Source: Spirodela intermedia (taxonomy: Eukaryota > Streptophyta > Magnoliopsida > Alismatales > Araceae). From it: 64,000 nucleotides of DNA. Position numbers and translations under genes: made by a program. Location: positions 1,561,001 through 1,625,000 of the forward strand of contig LR746278.1 of the NCBI GenBank assembly GCA_902729315.2. Reading direction: 5' to 3'. Below the pieces are notes generated by a model, which saw nothing but the letters and a program-made list of their open reading frames with translations, made no database searches and was not told the origin of the DNA. Positions within the stretch are counted from its first letter, which is position 1; the number at the start of each line of letters is the position of its first letter. Of this stretch, positions 23,939 through 40,562 are shown piece after piece.

Positions 23939-25137
23939 TCCCTCTCCAGGGCGTATTACTTTCGGGCTCTGCCTCCTCGAGCAACGATTTGCCGTCGACG
24001 TCTAGAACCCTAGCGGTCGCTGCTCCTAGAGTCTTCGAACTGACCATCCATGGAGAGCGATGCCGTGGAGGAGGGAGCAGCACCACTGCCGCCGATGTGT
24101 CTCCTTTCCCGTCCACAAGCCCTCCTTCCTCCGTCGACCTCGAGCTATACAGTCCCCTGCGGGCTTCTTGCTGAGTGAATACGGAAGCGAGTCAACGACC
24201 CGGCCGAGTCCAGAGTCGAGTTATATTTGGGCTACTTTGGGCTGAAGTATGGTTTTGGGCTGGCTGAAGGCCCATGTTTGTAATAGGCTGATAGATTCCT
24301 TTCCTGGGCCGACTTTTTTTGGACGCTTTATGCTAGTTGGTCGGGAACCCCGGCGACGGTCAAAAGCGCTTACCCCCAGATTCGATTTGGATAAGCTGGC
24401 CCGGGAAGTTGGCTCGGACGGTGACGTGACCGGCGGATCGGAGAAACTCGGAGAGTGACTCGGGACGGGGACTCGGAAAGTGGGCGGTTTGGACGAACTC
24501 GGAGTATGACTCTGTCCGACACCGAGTCCCCCGGTTAGAGCGGCAACTGCTGAAGTGGCACAGACGTAAATAAGGGTAATACGTGATGGTAATTTGTGAA
24601 AATCACCTATGGCATAAATGCTTTTCGCTTTTGCCGCGTCCGTCCTCTTCATGACTGCCTTTTTCCCGGTTCTCGCCATGGAGGTGGACGAATGATATGA
24701 GATAGAGATAGAGAGAGAGAGAGAGAGAGAGAGGGCAGGTGTCTTCGCTTCCTTCCTTCTCTAGCTCTCCTCAGAAAGAAAGAAAGAAAGAGAGGGAGTG
24801 AGAAAAGAGAGAGAGAGAGACGTAAGGTGCCTTCGTTTCCTCTCTCAGACTCCGTGATTCCCACTCTCCAATCGGGCTCTAACCACACAGGAAGCCCTCA
24901 AACGATCGCAAGGTACGAAATTGTCGCCTCCGCTTTCGACTTCCGCCAGGTCTTTGATTTTCTGATGTTTTTATGTTACTGGTGCTCGTTTTTGGTAGGG
25001 TCGTCTTATTATGATCCCTCGATTCTCTCCATTTACTGTAGGACGGCGCTACGGGGAGGGTAGGCAATTGCGCAAATTGGCTCTGAACTGCGGTTGGCTA
25101 TTGCTTGGCTGTCGGAAGGGGGAACGCGGAGAAAGAG
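23939..25137. promoter_or_regulatory. Divergent upstream region of the RTN4IP1-like gene (-) and VOZ (+)
   Basis: About 1.2 kb without a gene. GGGCT/GGCCC motifs cluster at about 24226-24275. A (GA)n tract at 24703-24734 and GAAA/GA repeats to about 24820 precede VOZ. A possible splice donor (caaggtacg near 24911) suggests that the VOZ leader may contain an intron; this is inference. Confidence 0.5.
24703..24734. repeat. (GA)n microsatellite in the VOZ upstream region
   Basis: A GATAGAGATAGAGAG stretch grades into a pure GA tract about 400 bases before the VOZ ATG. Confidence 0.9.
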
Positions 25138-28100
25138 ATGGGGAAGGGCTCGAGGACTGGCTGCAAGTCGGCCTCCCACCAACTTTTTAAAGATAAGGCG
25201 AAGAACCGTGTGGATGATCTCCAAGGCATGTTTAATGACCTTCAGTTTGCCCGGAAGGAAAGCCGCTCGAGTGATGTGGCTATCCTGGAGGAGCAGGTGA
25301 ACCAGATGCTCCGTGAGTGGAAGGCCGAGCTCAATGAGGCGTCTCCTGCTTCTTCCTTGATTGTAGTCTACTCTCTTCATCACACCACTCTATTTCATAT
25401 TTTTGTTCCTTTTTGTCACGGGTTAGATCTGAGTCCCATTTACTCTGTTATGGTATCCGGTGGCTGGTTTGCATAGGGAGCGAGTCATGTCTCTTCGGAT
25501 CTTTCCTCGGATATCCGTCGCCTCCTGCAGCTCTGTGAGGAGGAGGATGATGCCACTAGCAAGTTGGCGGAATCGCCACACCTCAACCCTAAGCCTGAGC
25601 CTGATGCGCAGGAAAATTGCATTCGGCGTCTTCAAGAGGCTAAGGTTGCTGCCTATCAAGAGGTGACTTTTCTTGGGTTGTTCTTACGCTGCGGGGTTTC
25701 TGGCATTCCAATTGGTTTCTATTCTGAGGATCACATATTACAGTTCTCTCTGTGGACTATTCGGATTCGACAAAATTATTAATAGAATATTTTTCAGATA
25801 GCCTACACTTCAAGTGACATTGAATAAGTCTGCGTTGTCCATAACATTCGACAATGGGCTCTTTCTAAACTTATGTAACAGATCACAAAAGTCACCTTCG
25901 AGGCGAAATTTTATTTGGTATTGGAGTAAGTTTTGTTCTTTGATCCACATCTTAAATGCCAAAGGTATCCGTCAAAGGAACACTGTCTCCGTAAAAACGC
26001 AAACATCCTAATCCTGTTCAAACATCCTGCAAGAGGAAAAATCGAAGTCTCTTTTTTTTTAGAAACTTTCATCTCTCGTGCTTCATCTGCGAGATGTCTT
26101 GGGGGGACCATAAAGGACGGATTCGTCAAGCCCCTCTTCTTTTTACAGACGTATTCTTTAGTGAAAAAATTTCACTCGCATCATGCTTCGTGAGAATTTC
26201 GGTATTCACTTCTGATGTGGTTTTCTCTAAATAAGCATCAAACATACGTATTAGTCTTAGATACCCATAAGATCCAAATTTCAGGGTATTGTTTGTAAAT
26301 GGGTCTCACCAGCGGCTTGATTTAGATAGGTAGGATGTCTGTTGCTAGATAAGTTATGCTGAGCATCTAAATTATTTGGATAGGGGTGCATATGAGCTGG
26401 GTGTTGTAGACCTCGTTTTATCGATGCTAGTATCTGAAAGAGGGTCTTAATTAAGTTGGGTCAGTGGTCAAATGTAAGAGTTGGTAGGAAGCAATTGTGA
26501 TTGCATTGAATGTGCCTATTTGGGAGTGTTAGTCTGACAGGAATCCTATAGAATTGGGAAGGATTATGAAAGATTGTATCAGGCTAGTTTTGTTGGATCA
26601 TACACAATAGCTAATAAGTGTGTAGGGGGGGGAAATTCTTTGATTTGCATGTCTATCTAAATAATAGTAATGTTTCTTGCTTGACTAAAGATGCGATTTT
26701 TAGTGTTCTTTGACATAAAAGCGGTTATAATGTGTTCTGACTTGTTGGGGACTACACACGCATATTATTGAGATATGCATGTTTTAAAGATATTCCCTTA
26801 CATATTTTTGGGAGTGCAGCACAGTAAATAATAAATACATGTTAAAATGTAAGATATATGAGTCATCGTAGGTGGACATTACAGAAGAATACAGCAGGAA
26901 GAAAATAATAGTATTAATGTGGTAGTCATGACAACCAATGGAGTCAAATGCCGCGCATTAAGTTGTCGTATTAGTTGTAATGAAGTGATTGGAGTAGGAT
27001 GAGAGCATTAATGTAAACAACGAACAGCAAGTAAAAATTGTACAATGTCTATAGACTGCAAAACAATACGAAAGGTATCAACAAAAGTATAAAAGAAGCC
27101 AGTAAAATCAGTCTACAATGTCCGACTGTAATCAATAGCATCAACAGAGCTCAGTTGGATTATGCAACTATGAGACAGATGATTCTGTGCGGTTAGATAA
27201 TCCAATTGCATTGTGTTAAGCATTTCTTCAATATTTATGAGTAATCATAAATTGTTAATTGTGTAGGACTTGATAGATTGTTTTATGTACAGATAATTCA
27301 CCTTGTTAGTCATACTCCTATAATTGTGTAGAGAGAAACAGATGGTCAACATCAACCAACCCCCCCCCCTGCGTTGATTGGGACGACCAGTTGTTGTCAT
27401 AAACAGTTGTCTACCTGTTTGTTGGGACGATCAGAGTCTTCTACTGTCCAATTATAGTGTGCTTGAATATGTCTACAGTCGGTAATAATAAGGAAGCCGT
27501 AATGGATTACTTTGGCAGGGTAATGATAGTACACAGGCAATCCTGCTGCAATACATTTGGCCCCGGTTGTTTGGGGGGGACTCTTTGTAGCATGTGACTG
27601 ACAAACGGGGGTAAATTGTGTTTCTAATATTAAAAAAAATTAAAAATAAAATTGCTGTCAATTTTGGGTATATAATCCTTCTCCTAGGATCCAAATCATG
27701 AAGTACATTACGTTGCTTCATGGGACTAGCGATTCTGATTTGCTGTGATTTTTTAAAATAAGTAATTGCCTCCTTTCCAAGATTGGGTAATGATTTCCTC
27801 TTCCTTATTCCACTACCCTTTCCTTCCCGTTGTTGTTTTAATTATTAGTGTCACTCTTTTTTCCTGTCTATCGTTCTTTGACTGCTTTTGTGGTATCCAA
27901 GATCGGCAGTGGTGCTTTGTGGCTTTTGGTTGGGCCTCTGATATTAAACGGCGGCAGTGGAAGTGGTCTGCTGAGTCTCTATTGCACCAAATATCAATCA
28001 TTTATTCCTAAAATGTATAGTGGAGAAAGGAGGATTTTAAATCTCTCTTCGTGCTTCAAGAGTCGAGAACCAATTTCTGGCTGACTCTGCCCATTTTAGA

Positions 28101-31100
28101 GTAACTCTGGAATTTTGTTTTCTGAATTTTCTTAGTAAAGTCGACAGTAGAATCCGACTGAATAGGATCAACTAGCATCGATTCCTATCTTCAAGCTTTG
28201 TGTGGTGTCTTGCTGTCTTACTGTGACTCTGGTAGATTTTTTTCATACAGCTTAAAATGTTTAAAGAATGAATGTCTTGAACTGTGAAATGAATATTAAC
28301 TGATAAGAAAAGAGGTTTCCGCTTTTGGGCTAGCAGAAGGTGTGAATGTGTTGAAGGTCAATGCCTTCGCCGAATTAAAGTAGTTGGATCGAGTAATCTT
28401 AATTTGAGAAATATCTCGTAACATAGACATCCCAATGTAGCATAAGTTAGCGGTTCACAATGCTTCTCTTTTACAATATATGACTTCGGTATGAGGCATT
28501 TTAGGATCAAAATACCAAGTGTTGTAGATCTCTACGGGGATGAAGATTAGCCTGTGTTATTTGTAGCAATGGTTATTTGGGATCCCAGTATTTATCAGGA
28601 TCATGTGAGTATCATGATCAAAGCTTGTAAATCTGTTTTGCTATCTGTAAGAGTTTTTTCTATAGGCTCATTCAAGTTGAAGTTAGGATGGCAGAAGTTG
28701 CCCCTGAGTGCCATCAGAAAGATTGCCAAAGCAGGGAAGAAATGTGACATTACAATGGAATATATTATAAATATACTAAATTTGAGGCAATTTCATGAAC
28801 TAAGCTGGCTGCTATCCATTCTGGGATTTCTAGGTGAGCTATTTTGCAAAGCCTGCGGGACTGCAGTCAGGTGTCAACTGTCTTAAAGATATTCCCCGCC
28901 ATCTAGTTAGCAATTTAATTTTCAGTATTGCGTGTCTTATTTTTCTGTGAAAGACATACAGCTGGTGCTGTGGATCGAAACTAGTTATTCTTTTGCCAAT
29001 CAAACCGACTAAATTAAAAGCATACCAACTATTTCCTTTTTCTTTCTTCTAGTTCACTTACACCTAGGGTCACATTTTGTAAGGCTTTTTGTGAATCTGA
29101 CCTACCAAACAACTTAACCTTGGGTCCCAGAACAGAATGCAGAGAAATAATGACTAACAGAAGGCATTGTTGACAGCTGTTTCTGACTTCAAGTTCCTGT
29201 TGCTGCACATTCCGGTTTTTAGAACCCAGACGTTGCTGCTGCTCTATTCTTCTGGTGGTCTAAGTTGCCGTTTAGTAGAGCGGTTGAACATCCTTGTGCA
29301 AATACATTCACATATCTCAATTAGGTCAAAAACATGACAATGAAATCAAAGATTTCATTGTCATGTTTTTCTTCTCAGTCAATATACATTCATATAACCT
29401 TAATGCATCGACCTTCCCATCGCACTTTGCACGACATTTAGGCGATGTTTGGCCTCTTTCTTTGTGGTTCTTGTAAGCCGTATTCAACATACGCAGGTAA
29501 GGGAGAGATAAATTTAAAAATGAAAAATGAAGGATATTTAATATGTATGACTTCTTTTCAATGTCCTCTTAGTGATATGTGTGAGTTAATTTATTTCAGT
29601 TGTTCTCAAGTGCCTCCAGATATTTTGCTACTATGCACGAGAAATGAAGTATTTTTTTTTATTAAAAACAATTTTCCTCCCAAGGGGTTATCTTTCTTAC
29701 ATAAAAAAGAAACAATTATGTCGCATCTATATCACTTTATTGATTTTCCATTGCATCTTCAGCTACCTGGTCTTCAACACTATTCTCTGTATTTTGGTTG
29801 AATTCCAGATAATCATGGGTCATCAATTTGCCACCGTTCAATGTTATTTGATTGCAATCAGTAGATTTGTTAACTCCAAACTATGCATCCTTTAATGATT
29901 CTCAAGTATTACCATCTTTCATTAATTCACTTTTTCCAAATTCAGATCAACTCACATCATGTTCATCATTCAAATTCGTAGGGATATTACGCTGATAGAT
30001 TGACAAGTTCAATAGTATATAGTGAAGGATGTTCTGTGCGTGATAAAAAAGTAAAGGATGATATTTGCCCAGCCCCGAGTCTTTAATAAATTATATTTAT
30101 TATAAATGTCTACACATCACATTTTGACTTATTAATTTATTTACTTGACGAGAATAATTGCAGTCGTCCTATCTTACAAAATTTAATGCGCTTCTAAAGA
30201 AGCTTACAACGTACATTCTTTTTTTCTGCATATAAAACTTATGATGTACTTATCAGCATGTTAGCCGTTATTATCTCAACTCTTGGGTTTGTTTTCCTTT
30301 TTCAAATCTTAACACACTTGCATGTTTGTGGCACTACCCTCTTTGAGGTAAGCCGTAAAAAGTATAATTGCGCTTGGAATAATCTTGCTTTTCACTTCAT
30401 TGCTTGAGTTACCTTCCTTCTCTTTACGTTCTCATTGAATTATTCTATTTCCGAATCATGCAATTTTCCTTTCATGCATGTAGCTTAAAGGAATTTATTT
30501 TATTTTATCTTATTTGAACGGAATTTTTCCTTATTTGTTACAAAGAGTTTTTTTTTATATTACCACTGATGTATGCTTCGGGAAAAGGTTGGTTATGTGG
30601 GCTGAAACTTTTCCCTTTGAAACATCGTTATTAAACTACTCCAAGATAGCAGCAGCACCAGTTTGTTCTTTTATTTGGTTGAGACGCCATCTATGTTATT
30701 TTGAAAGACTAATCTGACACAATTTTCATTCTGCATACGGAGAGGATGTTTTAATTGGCAGGCTCTAGATAATGTTTCTCTGTATTAACGAGTGACAACT
30801 CTAGGAGTTTTTACTCTGCATTAGGACAGATCTGGTGTTCTATTTATTGATTTAGACTCACGTCTACTCTCAGGATTATTATGTGCATCAGGAGCTGTCA
30901 GAACATGGGTTCCAAGATGTAGATGTCTGCAAAACAAATGTGTCTATCGGATTACATCATGGCAATGTAGATTGCATGGAGGCTGGAGATCGTTTGGATT
31001 ATCAACAGTTCAACATTCATCAAGAGTTACCGCATGATCTTTTCCTTCAGTATGATAATGGTGGACGACATGGAGAGAATGTGGCACAACATATTTCTGA

Positions 31101-32359
31101 CTTACTTCCAGCAATATGCCCACCAGCTTCTGCATTCTTAAGGCCTAAATGTGCGCTATGGGATTGTCCAAGGCCTGCTAAGGGATCAGATTGGTTCCAA
31201 GATTATTGTAGTTGTGTTCATGCCATTTTGGCACTAAATGAAGGCCCTCCCGGTATGAATCCCGTTCTTCGCCCTGGGGGCATCGACTTGAAGGATGGTC
31301 CTCTTTTTGCTGCTCTCATTGCCAAGACTCAAGGAAAGAATGTTGGTATTCCAGAGTGTGAAGGAGCTGCAACGACAAAGTCTCCTTGGAATGCTCCTGG
31401 TACACGATCTATTCTTTCTGGTTTACCACGTAATTTGTCTCATTAATTTGCTCATAAACCCACGCCACCTGCCTCACATGCATCATAAACATATTCTGTT
31501 GTAGTCTGCCGTTGAATGATCAATGAGACAACTAGATTATGTCGTTAAATTATATCAGCTTACTCCACTTATGGGCTACTAGTTTCGAATCAGATTGAAT
31601 AAGAATGATTGAATGTGTCTAGTCCATTCATTTCCCATGAATTCTGTGTTGGAAAAGAACTGACTTTTTCACGGTTTTAATTCACTGGAAGGAAAGTCAA
31701 CCATGTACCTGTGGCAATTCTCACTGCTTTATCATTCCAATTCTGCAGAACTCTTCGACCTTGCAGTCCTCGAAGGTGAATCAATGAGGGAATGGCTCTT
31801 CTTTGACAAGCCTCGAAGGGCATTTGAGAGTGGAAACCGTAAACAGCGATCCTTGCCGGACTACAGCGGGAGGGGTTGGCACGAATCGAGGAAGCAAGTG
31901 ATGAAGGAATTTGGAGGGTTGAAGAGATCCTACTACATGGATCCACAACCGTTGACCAACTTTGAGTGGCATCTCTATGAGTATGAGATCAGTCATTGCG
32001 ACGCCTGCGCCTTGTACAGGTTGGAGCTCAAGTTTACTGATTCAAAAAAGAGTGCCAAGGGAAAAGTGTCCTGTGATTCCCTCGTCAACCTTCAGCAACA
32101 GATGGGGATGCTCAATGCAGAGCCTCCCCTAGATACCAAGCGCTCGGCCAAAGGCAGGACCAAGTTCAGTCAGAAGGACACTCCTGGTAATGTCTGCCTG
32201 TCTCTGGTCAGTGTCAACCATGACAATAACGGAGGGCCCCTCTATCCTTCCTCAGAGCACGGTGGCCCAGCAGCAGAGAATTATGTCTATGGTCCGAGCA
32301 TGCCTTATGGTTACTCAGTCGAGAGCCTGAATTCTATCATGCATCGTGACATTACCTAG
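25138..32359 (+). CDS. VOZ: VOZ transcription factor (vascular plant one zinc finger)
   Basis: Predicted 509-residue VOZ protein. The family binds GCGTNx7ACGC DNA and is known for roles in flowering and stress through phytochrome B. Coding exons: 25138-25362, 25477-25662, 30892-31399 and 31749-32359. The exon 1 donor is a weak ATT|GTAGTC and could lie three bases later. The N-terminus [25 protein letters not shown] and [10 protein letters not shown] are family hallmarks. The VOZ domain begins near residue 217 with a complete CCCH finger: Cys224-x4-Cys229-x13-Cys243-x3-His247. The NAC-related basic part follows ([56 protein letters not shown]). Intron 2 is 5.2 kb. The ATG is the first in a purine-rich context. 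Confidence 0.93.
25663..30891 (+). other. Intron 2 of VOZ
   Basis: A 5.2-kb AT-rich intron. No coding exon could be supported in either strand; the VOZ frame joins correctly across it. It carries a perfect short hairpin at 29328-29370, a C9 run near 27361 and a G8 run near 26626. Confidence 0.6.
29328..29370. repeat. Perfect 20-bp inverted repeat with 3-nt loop
   Basis: AAAAACATGACAATGAAATC is followed by AAA and then by its exact reverse complement. It lies deep inside VOZ intron 2. Confidence 0.95.
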
Positions 32360-33280
32360 TGTGGAAATCTCTTCAAGCACCTCAACATGGCTATTTAAGG
32401 AGTTTCTGTAATCTTGGATAGATTATCGACTGGCTACATTCTCTGACCCATTTTTATTTTTTTTTCTCTCTCTTGAAATCCTGGTCCAAACAGTAGGCCT
32501 GTTTCCTAATTTTCCTACTCTGGATCAAGCAGGATGTCAGCCATCTGGGAGCTCTATATCTGTATCTATTATATACTGTGGGGGTAATTGTGGCTATTAA
32601 ATGGCACTCTTTGTATAAAGTGCATGATGCTGCTCTTCTCTTGATGGGCATGGAACATGCGACCATTGAGGCCTTATATTGATAGAACTGTACAGGGCTT
32701 TGCTGGGCACTGGTGCGTCATCTCATCCTCGGATTCTTTTCTTATTTTTTCGGTTGTATAGGTTACCAACACTGTAAACTACTACCCACTATCTATTCTC
32801 TCTCCCTCTCTCTCTCTCTCTCTGTCTCTCTCTCTTCTTTATACTGTGTTGGATATATACGTTTTGGTTGCTGTTGGTGTTCGGAGTGCTCTCTAGAGCC
32901 TCGTTGCGGCAGACCCTGTGCTCTCTCTCCCTCCTGAACTTCTGAGATTGCAGCTACCAAGATGGTTTTTATTTATTTATGTAAATAAATACATAAATAA
33001 ATAAAACCATCTTGGCAGCTGCAATCTCAGATCATGGAAACACCAAAATTTTGATATGCACAGCCACAGTGTGCGCGTGTAGTTATACATATTAAACGAG
33101 AATAACAGAGATGATGATACAACAGACCAATCAAATGAACAGGTCCACATCTAAAAGAAAAAAAGAAGAAATCAAGACCTATTCCCCACATACTTCAGAG
33201 ACAAACCTGTACTTCGCGATGGCCCGGCCTCTTGATCTGAGCCTCCTGCGATTTGCCGAATTGGGAAGCATCTCCCGCAT
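32360..33280. other. Convergent 3' flanks of VOZ and RABA1
   Basis: Non-coding. It holds the VOZ 3' UTR, an interrupted (TC)n tract at about 32792-32834 and the long palindrome listed separately. Confidence 0.65.
32941..33031. repeat. Near-perfect palindrome, about 42-bp arms and 8-bp loop
   Basis: The left arm starts tctgagattgcagct and the right arm is its reverse complement except for one substitution and one single-base deletion. The centre is ATTTATTTATGT/ACATAAATAAAT flanking aaataaat. It sits between two convergent genes. Confidence 0.95.
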
Positions 33281-37856
<4,576 letters not shown>

Positions 37857-37896
37857 TTATTTTCTGAAACAGAGAGAAGTCATTGGCTGGACCATA

Positions 37897-37957
<61 letters not shown>

Positions 37958-40099
37958 CTTACCTTCTTGACATTTTTCAGCTGAAGTCTGATCATTGGGC
38001 GTCTTCACTCACCTCAGAGGCACTCCTGAATTCCGACCCAATTTGGATTAGGTGTTGTACCATCAATGTTCAATTCCTCAGTAAATTATTTCCTTCATTA
38101 ACATTAGTCATCCAGTAGCAGTCAAGCAGGTCCATTACTGGTGTAAACAATTTCCTAACCCAACATATTTCATATTTATCAAGGTTTGGAATACGGTTTC
38201 CTATCAAAATGCCTAGAAATAGTAATGGTAGAGCACAGATCATCGGTGGATACCTTGTCGTGCGTGAAGAATCTAATTGCATGGTCACTGGGCCATCGTT
38301 CACCAAGTTCACCTGCAGGCATTTGCCAGAAACAAACATTGAGAGGAGAGAAATAATGGCTAGTCATGAACAAAAAATCGAACAAGGATATTAGGCCGCA
38401 TCAACCTTCATCATTGCTCCAAATATGCCATCTGGAAAAAGAAAACGATACCAGACAAAATAAGTATCAATCAATAGAAACAGAACCTCTATCGAAAAAT
38501 AAAATCTAAGGGCCAACCTAGGTCATACATAAGTGCGTTTGGCCAAAAAAAACGGCTGAATATAGAAACAAAAGGACACGAATTTTTTTAGGAGTATACT
38601 TTGCATATTGACCAGAATGAATAATGTGCATGAATAAGGTTGAAGTGAAATGCGAATGCTAATTGCGTAGGATCGACTTTGAAAATAAAATATTTCATTT
38701 CTACACCAATATGAACAACCCTGTGCGAAAAATAGCCTCGTTACGATAGAATATTTGAGTAGAAGAAAAAAAAATTCCTTGAGTCCACATTTTTTACCAT
38801 GTATCCAACAATATATTAGAAAAAGGTTATTATTGCCAACGGGACATTTTCTCATAGGATTAGAATACGTATAATAAGTATTAATGGATATTCTCGGCTA
38901 GCATTTGAGCAAGGAATTCAAAGTAGCAGAACGGCTGGATGTTCTCGGATGGTTATTATACGTTGCCTTCAGACAACAAATAAATTACCCAGAGATCGAA
39001 TTAAAATGATAGCGAATCAAAGAAGTTATAGAATATTAAGCACTTTTCCATCTCCTCGATCAGGATGCCCAAATATTCACACGAGATCTCTAAGCTGTCA
39101 TGATATTATGCTTACTATTGGATGCAAAAACATTGTCAAGTGCAATGTCCGTAACCACAAAAATTACTATGTTGAAACCAGGTATTATTGTCACCTTTTA
39201 CTGCATCTGCAGTGTATGATCCACGAAATTTCTCGACAAGTGCGGCATAGAAATCTTTTGCTCGTTGAGGAGGCATGGCAACATGAAAATCTGGCCTGTT
39301 TCCCTTTAGAATGCCATACAAAGTGAACTGGCTCACTGAGAAACACCCGAAATTGTCACTAAATGAAGTGGGGACCACGTCCGTGGAATATATCCAAGCC
39401 TAGGCTAGAATAATTAAGGTCAAACATTGAGTAAGAATATGGATGCACAATTCAGCAGGGATGAGATCCCACGTACCCAATAGAACACCAAAATTCCGCT
39501 GCATTACCTGAGATAGAATAATTATAAAATATATTATTTTTTAATTAGGAAATATGCTTTTCCATTTTTCTCAATGGATCAAAGAAAAATGAGAAAGATG
39601 CAGAGACTCACACTCTGGTCCCATGCTTTTCCATTTTTCTCATTAGGAAACAACCTCATGTTCAATACCTTCCTGCATCTGCGGTTCCCAAAATACAGCC
39701 GTGTTATAGTCGAAAGAGAACGAAGCACGCAATCTAACATCAAGGCAGTGGACCATATCTCAGTGCCCCGTCACCCTTGGGAAGGTTCCCACAACGATAT
39801 GGCATGCCACCTGCCATTTTTCGGTGCATCTCCCCCTCAGTTCGGGATCCTGTGAGGGGAAGGGGGAGAGAAGCCATACATGTAATCAGCGTCGGCCTCG
39901 AGGTCAGATTCATGGAGACCGACGAGGACGAGGAGACCTGGGCCAATCTCGGACACGACGCGCCCTTCCACCTGCCAGCGTCAGTTCAACAATTCCATCA
40001 CTCCCCTCGCTGGCCCCAGGGAACAGCGAGTATTCAAGAACAGGCTTCTCTGCTCACCTCGACGCTGGCAGAAGCCACACGCTGCACCACAGCCCTCAT
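37857..40099 (-). CDS. DTD: D-aminoacyl-tRNA deacylase
   Basis: Predicted 154-residue homodimeric editing enzyme that hydrolyses D-aminoacyl-tRNA (and, in this family, Gly-tRNA-Ala). Coding exons: 40099-40058, 39971-39880, 39678-39612, 39507-39477, 39335-39195, 38431-38406 and 38312-38254, all in phase, then a short last exon. Both active-site motifs are present: SQFTLYG and the cross-subunit Gly-cisPro motif NDGPVT. The start MRAVVQRVASASV is canonical. The last junction is inferred: after the AG of an Arg codon, a strong acceptor (TTCTCTCTGTTTCAG) at 37864 gives only Arg-Lys-stop. Without it the frame would run into unrelated sequence. Two exons are only 26 and 31 bp, typical of this intron-rich gene. 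Confidence 0.88.
37899..37956. repeat. (GATA)n-(GA)n compound microsatellite in the last DTD intron
   Basis: Four GATA units run into about 44 bases of GA. The tract lies between the penultimate exon and the 7-nt terminal coding exon of the deacylase. Confidence 0.93.
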
Positions 40100-40562
40100 G
40101 GTGGCGCGCTCTCCCCAAATGGATCCTCAGGATTGTGAAGGCTTCCCGCCTTCGGCGCCCGTCTCTTCTCCAGGGAAGAGGGCTCCTACCTCTTCCCTTC
40201 TGATCCGTCTCCACCTGACCAAAGCAGCGAGAAGGTGTCCATTTTCGCAAATACTTACTTTGAAGGTTATATTACAACTCGAGCTCATTCGTCGATTTCA
40301 AAATGTCACCGAATTGGGTACCGGACCAACTATGGGAGAATCCGGACCGTTAGTACCGAACTATCGGACCACCGGCGCCAACCTCTCTCTCTCCCCCTCT
40401 CTGACAGTCGGTATACTAGAAATAAAGTGAGACGCTGGCGCCAAGACGTGGGACCCACGACGAGCCAGAAAATCGAGGAGTCCTGAACAACCACGGAAAT
40501 CTGATGCCTGGCCATCCTCGTCTTCTCCGCGAAGAAGTGCTACTCCTTCATCGGAAACGGAG
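40100..40562. promoter_or_regulatory. Compact divergent promoter of DTD (-) and HGD (+)
   Basis: Only 463 bases separate the two start codons, which suggests a shared bidirectional promoter. It is moderately GC-rich with a short CT tract (about 40384-40404). No clear TATA box for either gene. Confidence 0.6.

Noticed and set aside
23688-24116. 142-codon minus frame extending upstream of the oxidoreductase
   Set aside because: It is in a different frame from the recognisable GroES-like N-terminus, which starts at 23938.
39777-40430. 217-codon plus-strand frame
   Set aside because: It is antisense to deacylase exons 1-2 and the promoter; the minus-strand deacylase explains the region.
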